Shown here piece by piece: positions 8,761 to 17,551 of a stretch of DNA of 52,712 nt (the stretch's first letter is position 1; each line of letters starts with the position of its first letter). Source of the stretch: UBA5026 sp949065595 (GTDB taxonomy: Bacteria; Bacillota_I; Bacilli_A; RF39; UBA660). The stretch covers positions 1-52,712 of the forward strand of contig CARSXK010000006.1 of NCBI GenBank assembly GCA_949065595.1, in the 5' to 3' direction. The notes beneath the pieces are model-generated. The model saw only the letters and a program-made list of their open reading frames with translations. It did no database searches and was not told where the DNA came from. A program made the translations under genes and the position numbers.

Positions 8761-9283
8761 ATATACAGAACAATTTGTACCGATAAAAAGTATTACCAAT
8801 GGGATGATTATATTAGATAATAATGAAAAGGTTAGTGGTGTAAAAATAATGCCACGCAATATCTTTATTGCAGATTACGAAACACAAAATGCTATCATTA
8901 ATAATTTAAAAAATGTATATAACTTAATCGATTATGAGTTTTGGATTATTGCAGCAGATAGACCAGTAGATATTAATGTTTACTTATCACAATTGCAATT
9001 ACTATTTAATTCAGTAAATGATCAGATTAGACGCAAATTAATCATGGAGGATATCAATAAGGCCAATATATTTATGAACAATAATATTGTGGATACAGAA
9101 TACTTCTTATTATTTAAAGAAGCTAACAATGAAGTTATCGCAAAAAGGATTCGTGGTTTGATTAATTCCTTTGCAAGTGCAGGGTTAAATACACATCAAG
9201 TTACAAATGATGATTTGAGAATTATATTGGATAATTTCTTAAATGGTGGAGTAACAACCACATTTGGAACGGTGGCGGCATAA
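8735..9283 (+). CDS. VirB4 N-terminal domain, separately encoded
   Basis: 182 residues corresponding to the N-terminal, non-ATPase domain of VirB4 proteins: basic start (MGKKKTRSKYTEQFVPIKSI), a beta-strand entry, then the alpha/beta region with YETQNAIINNLKNVY. The remaining ~600 residues of VirB4 are encoded by the next gene in another frame. The stop TAA (9281-9283) shares its last A with the next ATG (TAATG), so the halves are translationally coupled. Together they make about 776 residues, the size of a normal Gram-positive VirB4. Either a genuine gene split or a frameshift in the sequence; no slippery heptamer is present at the junction. Confidence 0.75.
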   Translation: MGKKKTRSKYTEQFVPIKSITNGMIILDNNEKVSGVKIMPRNIFIADYETQNAIINNLKNVYNLIDYEFWIIAADRPVDINVYLSQLQLLFNSVNDQIRRKLIMEDINKANIFMNNNIVDTEYFLLFKEANNEVIAKRIRGLINSFASAGLNTHQVTNDDLRIILDNFLNGGVTTTFGTVAA

Positions 9284-11067
9284 TGAATGTAAAAAGTCAA
9301 ATTGCACCAAAAGGCCTTGAATTCAAATCCAATTCTTTTATGATTAGCGATAAATATGCAACAATACTAACAGTAATATCCTATCCAAAATACATTCAAC
9401 CAGGGTATCTGTCTTCTTTGACTAGTATGTCTGGAATTAAAGTAGTCATCAAACATATTCCATTACCATTTAGCGTAATCAGCAAAATGTTAAATAGGGA
9501 AATTGTAGATTTAAAACAAAGACATCAAGATACAACTGATCGTACATTACAAGAACGAATTCGTCAAGACTATGAATCGTTAGAACAATTTATCTCACAA
9601 CTTGCTGCAACACAAGCTAAAATTTATGATTTTCAAATGCATGTAATGATTACTGCAGATAGTGAAGATGAACTAACAAGTAAAAAATTACAAGTACGTA
9701 GCTATTTAGAAGCAATGGAAATGCGTGCTTTTCCACTTCGTTTTGAACAGGAAAAAGTACTCAAATCCATCTTACCAATTTTTCCAAAACAGGATATTGA
9801 ATCTCGAATTGGAACACCAATTCCAGCACCAACCATTGCAGCAATGTATCCATTTATCTTTGATAGTATCAAGGATCCAGGTTTATCTACATTGCTTGGT
9901 GTCGATTTTTCTGGTGGGGTAATTTTATTCAATCAATTTCTATATCAAATCCGAAAAGAACATAATCGAAACAATGCCAACTTAATTATTTTAGGTACTT
10001 CTGGTAGTGGAAAATCAACTGCTGCTAAAATTATGTTAAGAACACATATCCGTAATAACTGTCAACTGGTGATTATTGACCCTGAAGGTGAGCTAGAAGA
10101 CATGGCCCGTCGGTATGATGGTGATTTTATTGACCTTGGAAAAGGTGGAGAATTTGGAATGGTAAATCCTCTTGAAGTAATCATTGATGCTGATGATGAA
10201 GAGATAGAGGGGGGACTTGGCTATACTGTTCTTACGAGAACATTACAAAGCATCAAAGCTTTCATGAAATACTATGATCCAAGAATCGAAGAAGATGTTT
10301 TGAATATGTTTAGCGAAGTAGTACAAGAAACATATAGACGTTTTGAAATTGATTTTGAATCTGATTTTACCCGTTTAACATCAGAAGATTATCCAACATT
10401 TAAAGATGTGTACGCAACCATCAAAGGTCGTTTGGCTTCTATGACAGAACCAACACATGAAAAAGATATTATGGAAAAATTAGAACTTAAAATAAGACCA
10501 ATTGTGAAAGAATTGAAATACTATTTTGATGGGCACACAACGATTGCCTCTCAAAGTAATTTCATTGTATTCAATATTCGTGAATTAATGAATGCAGATA
10601 CCAATATTAGAAATGCCTTATTTTTTAACATATTAAAATATGCTTGGGGTCTTACATTGGATAAAAGAGTGAACACAGTATTGATGGTAGATGAAGCCCA
10701 CGTATTATTATCTGGAAATAATACATTAGGAGCAGATTTTCTAGCACAAATTCAAAGACGTTCTAGAAAATATAACACAGGAACAATTATCATTACCCAA
10801 CAACCAAGTGATTTTAGTGATCCAAGTGTTATTACACAAGGTAAAGCAATATTTGATAATGCTTCTTACTATTTAGTAATGGGCCTCAAAAAACAAGCGG
10901 TGGAAGATTTATCAAGATTAATTGACTTAAATGATAATGAAAAAGAAAATATCAAAAGATACAATCAAGGGGATGCCCTATTTGTATGTGGCAGTCGAAG
11001 AATGCAAATTAATGTTATTGCTACCGAGCAGGAGTTAGATTCCTTCGGTAGTGGCGGCGGATTTTAA
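9283..11067 (+). CDS. VirB4/TraE-family T4SS ATPase, main part
   Basis: 594 residues. The C-terminal ATPase domain has Walker A GTSGSGKST (238-246), an IIDPEGE strand just after it, Walker B VLMVDEAH (466-473) with the catalytic Glu, and the IIITQQPSDF sensor motif typical of VirB4. Family members power substrate transfer and pilus assembly on the cytoplasmic face of T4SS. The N-terminal part lacks the first ~180 residues of the family, supplied by the overlapping upstream gene. The C-terminus is Gly-rich. All ATPase motifs are intact, so the machine is probably functional. Confidence 0.9.
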   Translation: MNVKSQIAPKGLEFKSNSFMISDKYATILTVISYPKYIQPGYLSSLTSMSGIKVVIKHIPLPFSVISKMLNREIVDLKQRHQDTTDRTLQERIRQDYESLEQFISQLAATQAKIYDFQMHVMITADSEDELTSKKLQVRSYLEAMEMRAFPLRFEQEKVLKSILPIFPKQDIESRIGTPIPAPTIAAMYPFIFDSIKDPGLSTLLGVDFSGGVILFNQFLYQIRKEHNRNNANLIILGTSGSGKSTAAKIMLRTHIRNNCQLVIIDPEGELEDMARRYDGDFIDLGKGGEFGMVNPLEVIIDADDEEIEGGLGYTVLTRTLQSIKAFMKYYDPRIEEDVLNMFSEVVQETYRRFEIDFESDFTRLTSEDYPTFKDVYATIKGRLASMTEPTHEKDIMEKLELKIRPIVKELKYYFDGHTTIASQSNFIVFNIRELMNADTNIRNALFFNILKYAWGLTLDKRVNTVLMVDEAHVLLSGNNTLGADFLAQIQRRSRKYNTGTIIITQQPSDFSDPSVITQGKAIFDNASYYLVMGLKKQAVEDLSRLIDLNDNEKENIKRYNQGDALFVCGSRRMQINVIATEQELDSFGSGGGF

Positions 11068-11091
11068 AAAATATAGTTTGGTGGTGGTACC

Positions 11092-13287
11092 ATGAAAGAG
11101 GAAAATCAAAATAGAGAAAAGGAGCTACAAGAAAATGTAGCTTTTAGGCTTTCTTCTAAAGAAAAAGAGGAACAAAGGATAGTACTACCCAAAAATACCG
11201 TCTTTCAAAATTTACACAATCCATCTGATGGAACACAGGAGCATCTTCGAAATGTTGTAAATCAACATAAAAATGTTTTACCTCAAAGTAGTAATTTTAT
11301 AGAAGAACAGGAACAGGAAAAAGAAAATGCTTTTGAACAAGTAGCGGATCAAGTAGCTGCGAAAGGAATTTCTGCTGCCACTGGTGGCGCGATTCCAAAA
11401 GAAGAAGCGGAAAAAGTGGTAAATGTATTAAAAATGATGAAAATCAAAACAATCCCTCAACGTATTTTAGAGTTTTTGGGCTTCATTTCAAAAAAAATTA
11501 CTGATAGCCCCATACTATCTAAAATTGTTCTTAGCTTTGGAATTTCTCTATTTGTATTTATTCTATTTATGTCTTCCAGTATGATAAGTATTGGTAGAGA
11601 AAGCATTGGAAAAGATAAATTGGTATCCTATCTTTCTGTGGGACTAGACGATGAACATAATTCACTTAATGTGATAGAGTACTTACAACAAGGAGGTTGG
11701 TGTTCAAGTCGTTTGGATTGTATGAATTCGCAAGGGTATTATTTTTTATCTACATTTCGAAGAAAAATTAAAGACCAATTAGAAAAATATGAAGAATTAA
11801 ATGAGGAAAATGATTGTTTAAATCAATTAACAATGACAGAAGAGTTTACCTCATTGTTATTAGGAACTATTTTTTTCAATCGTTCCAATGATGAATTACT
11901 GTCTACAGACTCACTTTTCAATTCTAAAATGAGCCAATATGAACAAGAAATGGATTATATCATAAATGCCTTGTATGAAGCGGATGAACCATGGAAAGAA
12001 AATACCTGTTATCGTATTTCAAAAGATGCATATCAGGATGCGATTATAGGTCAAAATGGATATATAGACCGATTTCGTGGGGATTTAGGAAGTAATTTGT
12101 CTTCGGAATTAAAATTGCAAATATATCAGTCGATTCTTTCTGATATCAATTACTTTATGAAAAATCCAATAATAGCATCACAAGGAAGTTATGTAGAGTG
12201 CTCTGGTGTTACCGTTGTAGATGACAATAATAATATCATTGGAACCTATACTTTAGAAGATTATGTTGCTGGTGTGTTGTCAAAAGAAACATATGACTAC
12301 TTTCCTTTGGAATCCAAAAAAGCGCTTGCCGTTGCAGCTAGAACTTATGTACTTTCGCGTACCAACTCTTGTAAAACGTCAATCGAGAGCAGTTCTAATC
12401 TGCAAAACTTCAACAAGGATATTCGCGATTCCAATAGAGAAGTTGCCAAAGCAACGGAAGGGCAGATATTAGTAGATAGTGCTGGAAAGATATTTGACTC
12501 TGAATATGACTCTTGGAATTGTATTGGGCAAAATACATGTACTTATGAAAAAAAACCATATGGTGAAATTCATCAAGTAACAATTTCGGATAAATATTTA
12601 CATCACGCAGCTGGGGGACATGGCTGTGGAATGAGCCAAATTGCGGCAGCGGATTTAGCGGATCAGGGAATGAACTATGAACAAATTTTAAAATTCTTTT
12701 ATTCGGATGGGGTACAATTATCAAGCCTAACCAGAAATATGGGATTTGCTAGTGGTGGAAAATATATAAGTACCGCTCCACTTCATAAAGATGTAGCAAG
12801 CTTACAAAATAGTAAATGGTATCCGAATATCGGACATTTAACAGGACAGTGTGTTTGGTATGCAAAAAATAGAGCCCAAGAAATTCTATATTATTCCAAT
12901 ATGCCTGAAGAATTAAAACAAAGAGCAATTACTTCTATTCAGAATACTTCTGGAAACGGAGAAGCATGGTATCGTAATCCAGATGGAAACCTATTTGCCA
13001 AGTCTGCCGATGCAACACAACCACGTGCTGGCGCTATTGTATCCTGGTCTGGTGGTAAAAGGCAAGAGAATACCAATTATTATTACGGCCATGTTGCAAT
13101 TATAGAATCTGTGAATGCAAATGGGACAGTCACCATTTCAGAGGGATGGAAAGAAGGCAGTTGGGATAGTGCTTCTTGGTCTACTGTACGATATCGTAAG
13201 TTTAATGTTACAATAGATTATATCAAGCAGCATTCTTATAGTGGAAAAACATACTATTTTAATGGATATGTATATTTACTAGGTTAG
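11092..13287 (+). CDS. Membrane-anchored SpoIID-like + CHAP peptidoglycan hydrolase of the T4SS
   Basis: 731 residues. A polar cytoplasmic N-terminus (~1-140) leads to one membrane helix (~146-168), an ectodomain, a SpoIID-like domain (~367-545) and a CHAP domain (~575-731). SpoIID signatures are GVLSKETYDYFPLESKKALA with the expected acidic residue, then AARTY, then HGCGMSQ at 510-516. CHAP signatures are GQCVWYA with Cys587 and GHVAIIE with His667. SpoIID is a lytic transglycosylase and CHAP an amidase or endopeptidase, so one protein could cut both glycan and peptide. It fills the VirB1/CwlT position in this cluster, where Gram-positive T4SS normally have SLT/lysozyme plus NlpC/P60. SpoIID is otherwise a sporulation engulfment enzyme. 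Confidence 0.85.
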   Translation: MKEENQNREKELQENVAFRLSSKEKEEQRIVLPKNTVFQNLHNPSDGTQEHLRNVVNQHKNVLPQSSNFIEEQEQEKENAFEQVADQVAAKGISAATGGAIPKEEAEKVVNVLKMMKIKTIPQRILEFLGFISKKITDSPILSKIVLSFGISLFVFILFMSSSMISIGRESIGKDKLVSYLSVGLDDEHNSLNVIEYLQQGGWCSSRLDCMNSQGYYFLSTFRRKIKDQLEKYEELNEENDCLNQLTMTEEFTSLLLGTIFFNRSNDELLSTDSLFNSKMSQYEQEMDYIINALYEADEPWKENTCYRISKDAYQDAIIGQNGYIDRFRGDLGSNLSSELKLQIYQSILSDINYFMKNPIIASQGSYVECSGVTVVDDNNNIIGTYTLEDYVAGVLSKETYDYFPLESKKALAVAARTYVLSRTNSCKTSIESSSNLQNFNKDIRDSNREVAKATEGQILVDSAGKIFDSEYDSWNCIGQNTCTYEKKPYGEIHQVTISDKYLHHAAGGHGCGMSQIAAADLADQGMNYEQILKFFYSDGVQLSSLTRNMGFASGGKYISTAPLHKDVASLQNSKWYPNIGHLTGQCVWYAKNRAQEILYYSNMPEELKQRAITSIQNTSGNGEAWYRNPDGNLFAKSADATQPRAGAIVSWSGGKRQENTNYYYGHVAIIESVNANGTVTISEGWKEGSWDSASWSTVRYRKFNVTIDYIKQHSYSGKTYYFNGYVYLLG

Positions 13288-13295
13288 GAGGTCCT

Positions 13296-13928
13296 ATGAA
13301 AAAAATAATGATATTGGTTTTACTATTTTTTGTAACAGGATGTTCTGCTGAATATAATTTGGAGTTTCATGACAAAATATTATCCGAAACCATCAATATC
13401 AGTGCATTCAATGAAAGTATAACAGAAGAGCAGATTAAAAACTTAATCGAATCTTATATTCCAACCGATAATGAAAATCCTCCTATATATCAAGTAAAGC
13501 AAAACCATAAAGAAGTACAACTATTTGCGAAATATAATATACAATCATATCAAAAGTCCAAATTACTATCACAATGTTATCTTGCCCATAACCTGATTGA
13601 TAGTGGGGATTATTATGATCTTACAACCAGTGAAACATTTACTTGTAACCCATTTGACTATATGCTAATTGATGAATTGAAAATTAAAATAAAAACCAAT
13701 CATAAAGTACTTTCTCATAATGCCGATTTGGTTGAAAAAAATACATACATTTGGAATATAACAGTTGAAAACTCACAAAATAAACCGATTCAAATTCGTT
13801 TTTCAAAAGAAACAAAAGAAGATAATAAAGTCTTGATTATTTTAGGAATAACTGCTATTATAGCTATAATCATTTTGATGATTGTGTTTATTGTATCAAT
13901 CATATCTAAAAAGAATAACAAAATCTAG
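13296..13928 (+). CDS. T4SS-linked lipoprotein with C-terminal membrane helix
   Basis: 210 residues. The lipoprotein signal peptide ends in a VTGC lipobox with Cys16. A ~160-residue outer domain follows, then a second membrane helix at about 178-203 and a basic KKNNK tail. Lipid anchor plus C-terminal span gives an extracytoplasmic loop fixed at both ends, an uncommon layout. It sits 8 bases after the hydrolase and 12 before the coupling protein, with an AGGAGG site before its ATG. No known domain recognised. By position it could replace VirB8-like scaffold proteins, otherwise missing here, but this is only inference. Confidence 0.65.
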   Translation: MKKIMILVLLFFVTGCSAEYNLEFHDKILSETINISAFNESITEEQIKNLIESYIPTDNENPPIYQVKQNHKEVQLFAKYNIQSYQKSKLLSQCYLAHNLIDSGDYYDLTTSETFTCNPFDYMLIDELKIKIKTNHKVLSHNADLVEKNTYIWNITVENSQNKPIQIRFSKETKEDNKVLIILGITAIIAIIILMIVFIVSIISKKNNKI

Positions 13929-13940
13929 GGAGGTTAAGGT

Positions 13941-16079
13941 ATGAAATTAAAATTTAGAGCCGATTCAAAAGATTTATTAATATTTATAATGTTCTCACTT
14001 GCATTACTATATTTTATTGCAATTGCAGTTTTGAATGTTGTCTCACTCTTGAATGAATCGACCATACATGGACTCAACCCGTTTCCAGCGTTCACTGGTG
14101 AATATTTAGCGCCAACTATGGTATTTTATATTGCCTTTATGATTGCTATTATAACAGGGGTATCTTCTTCCTTTTTCGAAAGAGAAAAAGGAATTGGAAT
14201 TACAACAAAAGAAAAAAAAGAAAAAGGGTACTCTAGATGGGCCAAAGACAAGGAGATACAAAAAGAATTGAAATTGGTTCATCCTCATGATGAAAAAAGC
14301 GACGCTGCAGGAATTCCGCTTATGAATAATGGGCATGAATTATGGGTTGATAATGGAGAATATCACAATTTGGTAATTGGTAGTACAGGTTCTGGTAAAA
14401 CAGAAATGCTAGTACAGCCAATGGTTAAAATATTATCCAAAAAAGGAGAATCGATGATTATCACCGATCCTAAAGGTGAAATTTATGAAAACAATGCCAA
14501 TGAATTACGTGAACGAGGATACAATATTGTTCTTTTGAATTTCCGTGATCCCCAAAAAGGTAATTGTTGGAATCCATTGACATTACCATACACATTATAC
14601 AAAAATGGTGATTCTGATAAAGCCAATGAATTATTAGACGATTTGGCTAAAAATATCTTATATGATGAATCTTCTAAAAACAATGATCCTTTCTGGGAAA
14701 ATACTTCTGCTGACTATTTTGCAGGACTTGCGCTCGCATTATTTGATGATACAACCGAAGATAAAATTAACTTAAATAGTATTAACTTAATGACAACTGT
14801 TGGAGAAGAAAAAATAGGTGGAACTACTTACATGAAAGAATATTTCAGTGATAAAGATCAAAGTTCTTCAGCCTATGTCAATGTCGCAAGTACTTTACTT
14901 GCACCATCCGATACCAAAGGAAGTATTTTATCGGTATTTAAACAAAAAATTAAATTATTTTCATCCAGAGAAAATTTATCAGAAATGCTATCCTATAGTG
15001 ATTTTGATATGGAAGAAATTGGACGTAAAAAAACAGCTGTATTTATAGTAATTCAAGATGAAAAGAAAACATACCATTCTTTGGTAACTATATTCTTAAA
15101 ACAATGCTATGAAACTTTAATTCGTGTAGCACAAGAAACTGGTGGGAAATTGCCATACCGTACTAATTTTATATTGGACGAATTTGCTAACATGCCACCA
15201 CTCAAAGATGTTACAACCATGGTTACAGCAGCACGTAGTCGCTCTATCCGCTTTACATTCATTATTCAAAACTTTGCTCAACTTTATCAAGTATATGGAA
15301 AAGAAAATGGTGAAACGATCAAGGGAAACTGTGGTAATATCATATACTTAATTAGTAGTGAACTTGCAGCATTGGAAGAAATTAGTAAAATGTGTGGCGA
15401 AGTAAAATCGGGTAAGGATGACAAAACAGCAAGTACGCCACTGGTTACAGTAAGTGATTTGCAACGTATGAAATTTGGGTCAATGATTGTATTACGTACG
15501 AGATGTATGCCATTTAAAACTACACTGACACCAAACTATAAAATGGTTCAAGAAGGTTTATGGGGCCATGAATATGGCAAATCAGAATATCCACAAAGAG
15601 AAAAACGCGAAGTAAAATTGTTTGACTTGAAAAAAATTGTGGATGAAAAAAGACAAAAAAAGATTAATGATATGTTAAATGGGAATGGTGGAATGAACAT
15701 GGGAATGCCACCAATGCCTGGTATGCCTTCTATTCCAGGAATGAATATGGGCAGCATGCCTTCCATGCCTGGAATGAACATGGGAATGCCTTCTATGCCC
15801 GGAATGAATATGCCACCAATGCCTGGCATAGGAACACCAAGGGGCAGCCAACCTGGGAATAACCAACCATTTAATGTGGACGATTTAGTCAAAAGAATTG
15901 ATGCTAAAATTGCAGAGTTGGAAGAAGAAGAACGAAAAGAAAAAGAAGAACAGGCAAGAAAAGAAAAACAAGAAAAAATGAAAGAAGACATTAAAGAAAT
16001 TCCAAAGCCAAAGACAATTGAAACACGTGAAATTACAGACGACCAATTTTTCGATGACTTCTTTTCAGAAGATGAATAA
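13941..16079 (+). CDS. VirD4/TraG-family T4SS coupling protein
   Basis: 712 residues. Two N-terminal membrane helices (~12-36 and ~52-74) are followed by the TraG/VirD4 ATPase: Walker A GSTGSGKT (147-154), ITDPKGE, and Walker B ILDEF with D413-E414, then RSRSIRFTFIIQNFAQL typical of the family. It brings substrates to the T4SS. After the ATPase lies a Met/Pro/Gly repeat tail (~582-631), then a charged coiled coil rich in Glu/Lys ending in acidic residues. No relaxase gene accompanies it, so its cargo cannot be deduced; the unusual tail may be the substrate or partner contact. Last gene of the cluster, followed by a terminator. Confidence 0.9.
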   Translation: MKLKFRADSKDLLIFIMFSLALLYFIAIAVLNVVSLLNESTIHGLNPFPAFTGEYLAPTMVFYIAFMIAIITGVSSSFFEREKGIGITTKEKKEKGYSRWAKDKEIQKELKLVHPHDEKSDAAGIPLMNNGHELWVDNGEYHNLVIGSTGSGKTEMLVQPMVKILSKKGESMIITDPKGEIYENNANELRERGYNIVLLNFRDPQKGNCWNPLTLPYTLYKNGDSDKANELLDDLAKNILYDESSKNNDPFWENTSADYFAGLALALFDDTTEDKINLNSINLMTTVGEEKIGGTTYMKEYFSDKDQSSSAYVNVASTLLAPSDTKGSILSVFKQKIKLFSSRENLSEMLSYSDFDMEEIGRKKTAVFIVIQDEKKTYHSLVTIFLKQCYETLIRVAQETGGKLPYRTNFILDEFANMPPLKDVTTMVTAARSRSIRFTFIIQNFAQLYQVYGKENGETIKGNCGNIIYLISSELAALEEISKMCGEVKSGKDDKTASTPLVTVSDLQRMKFGSMIVLRTRCMPFKTTLTPNYKMVQEGLWGHEYGKSEYPQREKREVKLFDLKKIVDEKRQKKINDMLNGNGGMNMGMPPMPGMPSIPGMNMGSMPSMPGMNMGMPSMPGMNMPPMPGIGTPRGSQPGNNQPFNVDDLVKRIDAKIAELEEEERKEKEEQARKEKQEKMKEDIKEIPKPKTIETREITDDQFFDDFFSEDE
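15686..15833 (+). repeat. Degenerate tandem repeats encoding the Met/Pro-rich tail of the coupling protein
   Basis: Several imperfect copies of a unit built on GGAATGAACATGGGAATGCC and its variants encode the repeated peptide PGMNMGMPSM with small changes. The repeated DNA could expand or contract by slippage. Similar Met/Pro/Gly-rich tracts are low-complexity flexible segments; no specific function is known to me. Confidence 0.75.
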
Positions 16080-16083
16080 TGAC

Positions 16084-16109
16084 AGGAATCCTACAAATGA
16101 TTCCTTTTT
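16084..16109 (+). terminator. Terminator closing the T4SS cluster
   Basis: AGGAATC (16084-16090) pairs with GATTCCT (16099-16105) across an 8-base loop, with a run of T at 16105-16109, five bases after the stop of the coupling-protein gene. Confidence 0.65.
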
Positions 16110-16201
16110 AATTTATAATGCCTTCAGCAGATTCAAAAGAGATAGTCAAATTCCATCTGTGGAATACGACCTTGTGCATATACTGTATTAGGGTGGTTGA
16201 T

Positions 16202-16492
16202 ATGATATCTAGTATTTCCATATCAGATTTATTAAATATAAAAGATACTGTACATGTTATTGATGTTCGTAGTCCACAAAGTTACAACAACAATCATATG
16301 GATGGTGCAATTAATATACCATATGAAAAACTAATTGCGAATCCGAGCGAATATTTAAACCCCAACATACGATATTACATTTATTGTCAAAAAGGGTTAA
16401 CCAGTGGAAATGTATGCCAAATCTTAAATAGAATGGGCTACAAAGCGACCAATATCATAGGTGGATATGAAGAGTGGATATTACTAAGTTAG
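16202..16492 (+). CDS. Rhodanese-domain protein
   Basis: 96 residues from ATG 16202, preferred over an upstream in-frame ATG at 16118 because GGGTGGTTGAT lies just before it and the rhodanese fold begins there. Motifs are VIDVRSPQSYNNNHMDGAIN and the active-site loop YCQKGLTSGNVC with its catalytic Cys. Single-domain rhodaneses of this size (GlpE/PspE-like) carry persulfide sulfur in the cytoplasm; the true acceptor is not evident. It is monocistronic between two terminators. Confidence 0.85.
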   Translation: MISSISISDLLNIKDTVHVIDVRSPQSYNNNHMDGAINIPYEKLIANPSEYLNPNIRYYIYCQKGLTSGNVCQILNRMGYKATNIIGGYEEWILLS

Positions 16493-16515
16493 ATAGAGAA
16501 ATCTCTATCTTTTTT
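16491..16515 (+). terminator. Terminator after the rhodanese gene
   Basis: AGATAGAGA/TCTCTATCT stem (16491-16510) overlapping the stop codon, followed by a T-run to 16515. Confidence 0.8.
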
Positions 16516-16574
16516 AGGTATTTACCTTTCCAAATCTTACCATTTTTCCATAACCTATAGTGGGGGAGATAGAT

Positions 16575-16910
16575 ATGGAAAGGGAAATAATACCCACATT
16601 TATTTCAATTGCAATTTGCCCTCAAATTTCTAAAATGACAGTAAGTAAAATTTTTTTTCACCGATTGACAGCAGGAAGAAAGTATGCACTCACCAAAAAA
16701 GAATATCAAATTTTAACAGATCCAGAGGATGCACAAATGTTCATTTTTTATCAATATCTCAAATATATTATTTATAGAAGAAAAATACCTTGTACTTCTT
16801 ATCATTTTAAATATATGAATTGTATGTTAACACAGATTGAAAATCGTGTTAAAAAAATAGAAACAGAAGAACAAAAGGTAAAAAAGATTACAAAGCAAAA
16901 GAATATATAA
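16575..16910 (+). CDS. Small basic protein of unknown function
   Basis: 111 residues from ATG 16575; GGGGGAG (16562-16568) is ideally spaced for it, while an in-frame GTG at 16560 overlaps that site. The protein has a hydrophobic start (FISIAICPQ), a basic middle rich in Lys/Tyr (FFHRLTAGRKYALTKKEYQI), a DPEDAQMFIFYQYLKYIIYR helix and a very basic C-terminal helix. No family recognised. The start and clean ribosome binding site argue for a real gene. Confidence 0.6.
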   Translation: MEREIIPTFISIAICPQISKMTVSKIFFHRLTAGRKYALTKKEYQILTDPEDAQMFIFYQYLKYIIYRRKIPCTSYHFKYMNCMLTQIENRVKKIETEEQKVKKITKQKNI

Positions 16911-16924
16911 TTTTAAAAATATGG

Positions 16925-16954
16925 TTGTGAAAATGGTGTATCATGTATTATAAT
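16925..16954 (+). promoter_or_regulatory. Promoter of the TVP38-like gene
   Basis: TTGTGA (16925-16930), 18-base spacer, TATAAT (16949-16954). The -10 covers the ATG that would give the longest reading of the next gene, which argues that translation starts downstream at GTG 16973. Confidence 0.5.
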
Positions 16955-16972
16955 AGAATAGGATGGATAATC

Positions 16973-17542
16973 GTGGAAACATTGATTCAAAACATGATAG
17001 AAGTATTACAAAATGCTGTTCAAAATGGAAATTACATCTTAAGTATATTGATAGGGGTGTCTATCATTATTTTAGAATCGATGATTCCAATGTTACCACT
17101 TGCTTTATTTATTGCGATTAATCTGTTGGTATTTGGAAATATAATGGGCTTTTTTCTTTCATGGATTGCGACTATCATAGGCTGTTCTATCAGTTTTTTC
17201 TTGTTTCGCTTGATTCAGAAAAAATGGCAAAAAAAAGTAACATACAATTGGATGCAGCAGATTGGAACTATGTCTTTTTCCAGTCTGGTCATTCTGCTTT
17301 CTATTCCATTTACACCTGCTTTTTCCATTAATATTGGGGCAGGATTATCGGGTATGAGATTTTCAAAGTACTTATTGGCGCTTTTGGTATCCAAGCTGTT
17401 TTTAATTTACTTTTGGGGTTTTATTGGGACAACCCTAATGGAAAGTATTACCGATATTGGTGTACTTTTCAAATTAGGAAGTATGATTATTCTCGCTTTT
17501 GGATTATCCAAATGGGTTACGCATCAGTTTGATATACAGTAG
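16973..17542 (+). CDS. TVP38/TMEM64 (DedA-like, VTT domain) membrane protein
   Basis: 189 residues from GTG 16973, preceded by AGGATGG. Five or so membrane helices surround the VTT core: ESMIPMLPLALFIAINLLVFG, an amphipathic LSIPFTPAFSINIGAGLSGM re-entrant segment with its Pro residues, and a final GLSKW. The family is linked to lipid scrambling and membrane homeostasis in bacteria; no substrate can be named. The next gene, rmuC, follows after 9 bases, so the two are probably co-transcribed with the tail-anchored protein after it. Confidence 0.75.
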   Translation: METLIQNMIEVLQNAVQNGNYILSILIGVSIIILESMIPMLPLALFIAINLLVFGNIMGFFLSWIATIIGCSISFFLFRLIQKKWQKKVTYNWMQQIGTMSFSSLVILLSIPFTPAFSINIGAGLSGMRFSKYLLALLVSKLFLIYFWGFIGTTLMESITDIGVLFKLGSMIILAFGLSKWVTHQFDIQ

Positions 17543-17551
17543 GAGGTTATT

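Noticed and set aside
15548..15991. 147-codon minus-strand ORF opposite the Met/Pro repeats, with PGIEG-like repeats
   Set aside because: Its repeats are simply the complement of the coding repeats of the coupling protein; no start signals.
2900..16079. Complete integrative conjugative element
   Set aside because: No relaxase, integrase, excisionase, attachment repeats or regulatory module in or beside the cluster within this window.
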